A stretch of DNA of 64,000 nucleotides from Mycoplasmopsis glycophila. Its GTDB lineage: Bacteria; Bacillota_I; Bacilli_A; Mycoplasmatales; Metamycoplasmataceae. The stretch spans positions 620,001 to 684,000 of the forward strand of contig NZ_LR215024.1 in NCBI RefSeq assembly GCF_900660605.1, written 5' to 3'. The notes under the pieces are model-generated. The model was not told where the DNA came from, made no database searches, and saw nothing but the letters and a program-made list of their open reading frames with translations. Both the position numbers and the translations under genes were made by a program. This document shows positions 57,530-64,000 of this stretch, in pieces. The stretch's first letter is position 1, and each line of letters starts with the position of its first letter.

Positions 57530-58552
57530 TTATTTAATATTCTTGATATCTTCTATAAGACTTATTCTTACGTTCTTGATATCTCTACTTTTCTGTTGTT
57601 TTTGACGTTCTTTAAATTCTTCTAACGGTTTTTCTTTGTTTTCTTGTATTAATGAATTAATAAATTGTTTTTCATTAAATTTAATTAGTGAAAGAAATAT
57701 AAAATTAATTCTTGTTATTACTTTCACTTTTAAGTTAATGTCTAAATTATTAAAATTAGTCATTGCTTTTGTGATCTTGATGTCATTTTGTTTATTCATT
57801 GAATGATAAAGGTAAGAATTAAGGTATTTATTGATTACTCACCAGCTCAAAAATAAAGTTAGCTTTTTAACATTATCAATTTCGATTTCAAGTTCGCTAA
57901 ATAAGTTTCTTACTCATTCATAAAAGATGTTTTTAAATACTCTTTCATAGTTAAATTTCAACGTTTCATTAATATTGTTTATGAGACAAAATTTAGTTTT
58001 ATCAATTTCGATCAAGATTTGTTCTCTCTTTTTATCACCAAGATTAGCGGCAGCAAGCAAAAATTGTTTATCGCCTAATTTTTGAATTGAGTTTCTAAAA
58101 AAAGTAAGGAAACTGAATTTGTTATTAAGATTAGATATTGCTTCTTTTTGTTTTAAAATGTTTTGTTTTAAAACGGATTTATAATCTTCGAATAAATTTG
58201 GTATTTCATAGCAAAAATATTCTCTTTTGGTTTTTGCTGTTTCGCTATTTTCTTTAACAAAAATAACAGGAACATTAATTTGATTAAATAAACTGTTTAA
58301 AAAGTTTTTGGTGCTAAAATGAATAGTTCTTTCACAAAGTTTGGAAAAGGTTAAATTTAATTCACTATTTAAGTTATTTAAAATGGTTTGACTATTAGGT
58401 GAAATGTTAATTAGCTTCTCAAAATATGTTTCAAAATCTTCATATGTTTCTGGTAGCTTTTCAACTCTTCACATAATTTGAGCTGAATTTTCTTTTTCGT
58501 TAAGACTTTTTAATTTTTCGTCTAATAGTTCATTAAATTTACTCAGCATCAT
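57530..58552 (-). CDS. ICE protein of unknown function
   Basis: 340 aa, helical, Lys/Asn/Glu-rich, without signal peptide. It overlaps the end of traG (ATGATG at 58552/58549), so it is translated with it and may serve the coupling complex. Two adjacent Trp codons include UGA. No motif recognised. Confidence 0.62.
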
Positions 58553-60647
58553 TTTTACTCTTTCTTTTTCTCTTGAAATCTTTAATTGTCTTTTCGATAA
58601 TTTTTAAATTGATTTCATTTGAAAGATTTTTGTAGATATTAGCGTTTTCAAATAAATTTAAATTATGAATTCCAAAAAGCTCTTTGTATTCTTGTGAGTT
58701 TGAAAATTCATTCGACATAATTGCTTCTTCAATATCTGTTAGATAGTTTTCGTTTTTTACAAGCTTTTTAGTTTTCTTTCTTTCTTGAATAATCAATTTC
58801 TCTTTGTCTTTGTGAATTTTTTTCAAACTTTCGCTCACTTGATACTCAAAGCTTCTTTGGTCATTAATAATTTCAGTAAAACCTTTGTAAAAAGGTATCA
58901 TAGTTCAAATAAAAGGTTTCTCATTTGGAATATCAATTAAAACATCTTCTTTTGGTTTTTCTTTAAGATTGTTAATATCTAAAATTGATTTTTCTTGTAT
59001 TGAAGAAGAGAAACCACCATTTTTATCTTTTTCTTGATATGAACGATTAATGATTTCCTTTTTACCAATTGATTTAATAACGCTTTCCATAGTTTCAACT
59101 GACGAGCTTGAAATAAAGTATGTAAGCGCAGTGTTATCAATAATTGTTGTGCTTTCCCCTTTACCTGTATCATATTTTTTGAGCTGAGCATATGATTGAA
59201 TGATAATGAGAAAGAATATTCACCTTGAACGCGCAATACTGATTGCTTTATCAAAGTTATCAATTCTTACTAAATTAGCAAACTCTTCAAGGTAGAATTG
59301 AAATTTACGTGCTAAATGTTTGTTTGGATTTTTATTTGCTTCTTTGGTAGCATAGTTGTAAAGTTGCTTTACAAATAAAGAGTTAAATTTATTAACACTT
59401 TCTTCTTCGTCAGGATAACAAATAAAAATCACAAATGGTTTTTCGCTGATGTTATCAAAAAGATTTTGAAGACTTAATGAACAAGAAGAGATAATTTCAG
59501 CAAGCTTATAGTTTCTTGAATAACCATTAATCACATCTTGCGCATTACTTAAAAAACCTTCAAGTGTGTTTTGAGCTTGATCTGGTAAGGTAGCGAAGAT
59601 GTTATAAAGTCTTTCCCAATAAATATTGTTTTGAGACATTTTTTCAATCTCCGTTCTTCAAGCTCCATTTTTGAAAGTTTTCGGGTTAAGATAATCAGCA
59701 GCTTTTAAAATATGAAAGTCTTTAACGTTTAATCTTTGAATTCCAAGTTCCTTAAATAAAGGGTTATTTTGAGTTTTTAAAAGTAAATAAATGTAAATAG
59801 CAGTTAGAATGTTTTTACTTGCTCTTAACCAAATATCACTTTTACCGTCTGGTCACCCTAAATCTTCAACAATTTCATTAATTGAAGAGATAGCTTTTTC
59901 ATAGTCGCTTGGTAAAACACTTTCAAATGTTTTGCTATTTAAAATCTCAAAAGAATAAACGAGCGGGTTTCAAGTCTCACCAGTGCTATCAATTAAGTCA
60001 ATTAACTTAATTTCATAACCATTATCATTAAAGAAATTACTCATTGTTTCATATAGTTCCTTTTTAGGGTCAGTAATGAACATACAAGGTTTTTCTTCAA
60101 ATGGTAATGAAGCGTTATAAGTAATGTTAGGTAAAACTAAAAATTGACTTTTACCGCTTCCAGTTCCACCAATGATTTTTGCGTGAGTGTCTTGATTATT
60201 CACCAATCAAACTTTTTCTTTCTTTTTGTTTTCGTAATAACCTAAAACTCAGTTTGCTTTCGGTTTTGGTTTAATAAACTTTTCTTGAACTCTTTTTCAA
60301 TTCCCTTTTCCTGTTCGTGAGTTTCAAAGGAAAACATCATTCTCATTTTTATCTTTGGTATATTTCTTTTCAAAGTCGCCAATATTCGCAACAAAGATAA
60401 GCATTGAATAACCTAAAAGATATAAAGCAACAAAAGTTAATGATAGTTTTCACTTGCTTACTAAAAAGGTTTTGAAAGCAGTAAAAAATGGTTCTTTTTG
60501 AATAATCAGTTTATTAATGTTTAACAATGTAAAGAACATAAAATATAAAACTGGTAAGCTAATAAAGAAAATTAAGATTGTTTTGATTAATGCTTTCTTA
60601 AAATCATTTTTAAAATCAAAAATCTTATCAAGAGTTTTCGATAACAT
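58539..60647 (-). CDS. traG: type IV coupling protein TraG/VirD4
   Basis: 702 aa. Two N-terminal membrane helices (about 20-45 and 55-80), Walker A GGTGSGKS near 160-167, [10 protein letters not shown], and the Walker B-like YLEEFANL near 453. Hands relaxase-bound DNA to the mating channel. ATG 60647 is preferred over TTG 60653; it overlaps the relaxase gene. Several Trp from UGA. Confidence 0.92.
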
Positions 60648-62412
60648 AATCAATTACATCTTCCATATCAATATCGAATTGTTTATAGAATTCTCGAATA
60701 GCTTTGGTTTGTTTATATTTTTCTTTTCATAAGAAATTCATATTGTATTCATTTGTTGAGCTATATTTACCCCCTTTCGAGTTCATTTTAGATAAAACAA
60801 CAAGAGCTTTTGCTTTTTGTATATCTTCAACAAACTCGCTTTGAATTTGATAACCATTTGATTTAGCTTTATAATCAGTTAATTTAGAAATCTTTTCATT
60901 AAAAGCATTTAGCATTTCGTCATATTTGGTTTCAAAAATTTGAAATTCAGTGTTGTATTTTGAAAGGTAGCTTAATATTTCATTCATTTCATTTGTTTTA
61001 ACAATTTGATTTAATGAACATTTTTCAGTTTTGATTTTGTTTTTTAATTTAGCTCACGAAACTTTAAAGCTTTTTAAATCTTCAAGGTCAATTTGATTAT
61101 GTTGAACAAAATCGTCAATTTCACTCTTAAATGAAATTTCAAGCTTCTCAACTATCTCAACTTTCTTGTATTGAAGAAAGCTATTTAAATCTTTCAGTTT
61201 TGGTAAATCTAATTCTTTTGTCCAATCAATTCTATTTTCTGTATAAAAGTTGCTAAGATATCTTTGGTAAGGTGATTTTTCCATTTTGTATTTCCTATCA
61301 AGATTTAAGCAAGTTTGAATAACAAAGTTATAAAGTTTAGTTTGCTTATCTTTTGTTTCCTTTTCAAAGATATCACCAAGCTCTTTCAAAGCTCTTTTAT
61401 CGTAAGCTTGAATATTTGAAATTGAATTTAAAAATTGTTCATATCTTCAATCAAAATCACGATATGAAGAATGATCTTTCTTAATAGCATTATGTATCTT
61501 CACAATGCTTTTTTTAACATCGTCGTCAGTAATACGATTAAAGGTTTTGATTTTGTTGCTATAACAGTGAAGAGCAACCTTTTCAATTTCGCTTTGAAGC
61601 TTTAAATGTTCCAAGTTTAAATTAAGTTTATTAATATTCTGCTTAAAGTTTCTTTTAAAGTCATATAATGAACCTTTACTTTTAACAAGCATTGTTTGAT
61701 ATTCTTTATAAAGCTTATGGTCAATTTCTCTTTGTGTGTTTTCCTTAAATTCAAAAATTGTTTTGTATGGAAAATAGTTTCTATCGAACCACATCTTTTC
61801 CTTGCTATTCTTTTTTGAAAATGCTGGTTCAGTCTCAAAAAAGATTAAATGAGCGTGTGGTGTTTTAGTATTGACGTGAATTCCCATATAACCTTTAATC
61901 TTGTTTTGGTCAAGTCCATTTTTAGCACAGAGTGTTTTTATCTCTTTTTGTAAAATACGCACTCACTCTTTTTTGCTAAATAATCTGTTCTCAATTACAA
62001 GAGAAGATTTAGGTGAGAATACCATACTGTATATTCTTTGTTTATCGTCTAAACTTTGTAGTGTTCGTTTAGCTTCTTCAATGCTCACATCATTAGCGTC
62101 TTTTGTGAATTCATAAATACCAGTAAGTTTTTCGTCTTTGGAATATTTCTTTAAAAAGGTATTCATAAATTCAATTTCTTCCTTTCCGCTTTTAAGGAAA
62201 ATGTGATTGAGCTTGTCTTGGTTAAAGTTGTTAGGTTGAACCAATACAGCATCTGCACGAGCAATGTAATCTATTGCTTGACCAGAACGAAATCAATGAT
62301 AACCAACTTTGGTTTCAAGACCGTGCTTCTTAATTGTTATCTTTTCATTTTTACCAATTGAGTGAAACATTGCTATGACGTCTAAACTATCTCTCTTAAT
62401 TGCTTTATTCAT
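60625..62412 (-). CDS. mobL: relaxase, MobL-like
   Basis: 595 aa. N-terminal [20 protein letters not shown] is the GQAxDYIxRxxAV pattern of MobL relaxases. The HUH motif is PHAHLIFFE (His186 and His188). [14 protein letters not shown] precedes it, and a long helical C-terminal part follows. Nicks oriT and leads the strand into the recipient. ATG 62412 has only a weak AGCAAG site. Ends ENSW with UGA as Trp, then TAA. Confidence 0.8.
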
Positions 62413-62440
62413 ATCTTGCTTTATATATATTTAGTAATAT

Positions 62441-62585
62441 ATACATTCTTAATAGTCCCTTACACATTCTTTGTGTTTGAATTTTTATACTTATAAAAAA
62501 TGATTGAAGAAAAGTATGTTTTTAGGTGTTTTTTGAAAACAATTTTTCTCAATTTTTTAAAATACACATTCTATAAGTCCCACAC
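62441..62585. other. candidate origin of transfer
   Basis: The 174-nt gap between relaxase gene and the next gene holds two similar sites in the same direction: ACATTCTTAATAGTCCC (62443-62459) and ACATTCTATAAGTCCC (62566-62581), both next to ACAC. Their position beside the relaxase fits oriT iterons or nick sites. No long inverted repeat seen. Confidence 0.45.
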
Positions 62586-62586
62586 T

Positions 62587-63450
62587 TTAAAGAAATTGCT
62601 TAATAAAATTGTTTTTATAAATGAAGAACAATGAATTTAAATTTACATATCTGGTTGTCTTTGGAGTTTTACAAAGTTTGTCGTACTCTATTTTTCAAAA
62701 ATCAACAGCATCACGCACTAATGAATTGATAAATTTAAAAAACTTTCAAGCTCTAAATTGCTTCATTTTGATAAATGAATTTGTAATTTTTGTAAAACTC
62801 CTTACACGTGATAAAAAGCTTTGTTTAGAATGAGCTTTTTTCAATTTAGCTTCGTTTAAGAAATTTCTATCACACTTGAAAACAAAATCTTTATTATTTC
62901 AGTATTTTGTTTTCATTATTCTCAAAAAAGAAACAAAATTCTTACCATTCAAAAGCAGACATAAAGCAATTTGGTTAAATTCATTAAATTTAATAAATTT
63001 TCTTGTGGTAGGTGTATATTTGCTTTTTGTCTTTTTGAATGAAATTCTAAAAGTTCCTTTTTTGTTTTTGTTTGTAATTCTTTCTCTAATAATTTTGATT
63101 TGCTTCGAATGAGCTTCAATCTTTTTTAGAGTTTTATAAAATTCGTCTTTTGTAAAATTGAATTTCTTGTAAAAGTCATAACAATTAATGCTTCCGTTTT
63201 TTGAAATCTGGTGAAAAATCAAAAGAGCGATAAGCAATTGTTTATTTTTTAAATTAACCAAAGCTTCTTCATTTATTAAAAAGTTTGGACTTTCTTTGAA
63301 TTCTTTTAATAATTGCTCAATTTCAACAGAAGTAAATTTACTTTTTATGCTTTCTTTGATTTTTTGAGCAGTATCAATTTTTGATTGTGTTTCAAAAGTT
63401 TCTTCTTGCGAATAACCAAACTCCAAAAGCTCTCTTGTGGAGTATTTCAA
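62587..63450 (-). CDS. ICE CDS1-like protein, possible replication initiator
   Basis: 287 aa. Helical N-terminal part, then a winged-helix-like region (INCYDFYKKFNFTKDEFYKT) and basic segments (ERITNKNKKGTFRISFKKTK). Pattern recalls plasmid replication initiators, without a firm match. Start is TTG 63450 with AAAGGAG 11 nt before it. First gene inside the right ICE end. Confidence 0.55.
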
Positions 63451-63479
63451 TTTGAATTATTCTCCTTTCGTAGAAAATG

Positions 63480-63509
63480 AAAAGCAAGCCCCTTTTAGGA
63501 CTTGCTTTT
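63480..63509. terminator. hairpin inside the ICE right end
   Basis: AAAAGCAAG / CTTGCTTTT with a 12-nt loop, flanked by A and T runs. Would stop transcription entering or leaving the ICE. Confidence 0.7.
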
Positions 63510-63514
63510 GTCTT

Positions 63515-63538
63515 GTTGGCTTAAACTGTTCGCTCACT
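63515..63538. repeat. ICE right terminal inverted repeat
   Basis: GTTGGCTTAAACTGTTCGCT plus CACT, reverse complement of the left end at 21 of 24 positions. Confidence 0.82.
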
Positions 63539-63539
63539 T

Positions 63540-63944
63540 AGAAATTTATCAAAATATTATTTCGTTGATGCTGGGCTTAGAAATGTCAGAATAAATTTTA
63601 GACAAAATGAAGAAAATCACTTAATGGAAAATATAATTTTTAATGAATTAAGAATTAGAGGCTACAATGTTGATGTAGGTGTAGTAATACATAGAACTGA
63701 ACAAGAATATAAACAACTTGAAATTGATTTTGTTGCTGAAAAACATAATCAAAAAATCTACATTCAATCCGCTTTAAATTTAGATGATCCAGCAAAATTA
63801 CAACAAGAAACTAAATCTTTACTTGCTTTAAATGATTTTTTCAAAAAAATAGTAATTGTAAAAAACTATTCAAAAACCAGAATAGATCAAAACGGAATAA
63901 TATACATGGGTCTTTTTGAATTTCTTTTAAATGATGAATTATAA
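63540..63944 (+). pseudogene. C-terminal fragment of an AAA/DUF4143 ATPase
   Basis: The frame runs into the ICE end with no start codon before ATG 63624. LSKYYFVDAGLRNVRINFRQ, ENHLMENIIFNELRIRGYNV and QLEIDFVAEKHNQKIYIQSA are the DUF4143 end of the large ATPase family common in mycoplasmas (full length about 400 aa). Only about 130 residues remain. Confidence 0.82.
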
Positions 63945-63996
63945 AAAATACGGCATGGAGATTAATTAATCAATTAACCTTGCATGTCGTATTTTT
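63943..63996 (+). terminator. terminator after the ATPase fragment
   Basis: AAAAAATACGGCATG pairs with CATGTCGTATTTTT (one G-T pair), flanked by A and T runs. Confidence 0.85.
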
Positions 63997-64000
63997 AAAA

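Larger units (their letters stand above)
34361..63538 (-). mobile_element. mycoplasma integrative conjugative element (ICE)
   Basis: About 29.2 kb. Every gene is on the minus strand, running from a replication/CDS1-like gene at the right end to a DDE transposase remnant at the left. It carries the backbone of mycoplasma ICEs: relaxase, TraG/VirD4, lipoprotein, pilin-like protein, VirB6-like protein, TraE/VirB4, the two Mbov_0398/0399-like proteins and a transposase of the mutator-like type. 24-bp terminal inverted repeats mark both ends. No flanking target duplication was found. Frame breaks in the transposase and the VirB6-like gene suggest this copy is not self-mobile. Confidence 0.88.

Noticed and set aside
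60517-60732. Plus-strand 71-aa frame at the start of traG
   Set aside because: Antisense to the membrane helices of TraG.

Overview
The window is a piece of a mycoplasma chromosome (class Mollicutes, probably the hominis group, Mycoplasmopsis-like). DNA is very AT-rich. Most genes read through only if UGA is tryptophan, and a tRNA-Trp with anticodon UCA (30401-30475) is present, so genetic code 4 applies. All coordinates below were built by joining reading frames across in-frame UGA codons. Family names such as Mbov_0395 to Mbov_0401, MG283 to MG287 and IS1202 are from memory of the families, not from a search.

Left chromosomal part (1-34.3 kb). It opens with the end of an RclA/Har-like flavin disulfide reductase. 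Next, on the minus strand, is what looks like a complete type III toxin-antitoxin locus: promoter, three exact 43-nt RNA repeats, terminator, then a ToxN/AbiQ-family RNase gene. An oligopeptide ABC transporter operon (oppA-oppB-oppC-oppD-oppF, minus strand) follows. Its roughly 500-nt leader carries a sequence that matches the lysine riboswitch (L-box) pattern and ends in a strong terminator hairpin. Plus-strand genes for an SPFH/stomatin protein, dihydrofolate reductase and a frameshifted small membrane protein come next. The minus-strand series upp - membrane protein - leuS - lon - permease looks like one operon; its LeuRS has lost the editing motifs of the CP1 domain. After tRNA-Ser(CGA), a second permease and apt comes the rimP-nusA-ylxR-infB cluster. 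An IS1202-like insertion sequence with an exact 27-bp target duplication sits between the rimP promoter and tRNA-Trp. The block proS - three small genes - acpP follows the gene order MG283-MG287 of Mycoplasma genitalium.

Right part (34361-63538): an integrative conjugative element (mycoplasma ICE) of about 29.2 kb, bounded by 24-bp terminal inverted repeats (21/24 matches). All its genes are on the minus strand. In transcription order they are: a possible replication gene, a MobL-like relaxase, TraG/VirD4, accessory genes, a DNA methyltransferase, an array of five small acidic paralogues, two large coiled-coil surface proteins sharing a repeated module, a membrane protein, an RHH regulator with a non-AUG start, a lipoprotein, a pilin-like protein, a frameshifted VirB6/TrbL-like protein, TraE/VirB4, two further ICE proteins, and a decayed DDE transposase. 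A 17-bp motif recurs nine times before genes in the 46.7-56.9 kb section. The right ICE end abuts the C-terminal part of a DUF4143 ATPase gene whose front part is not at the left end, and I see no target duplication, so the ICE flanks look rearranged.
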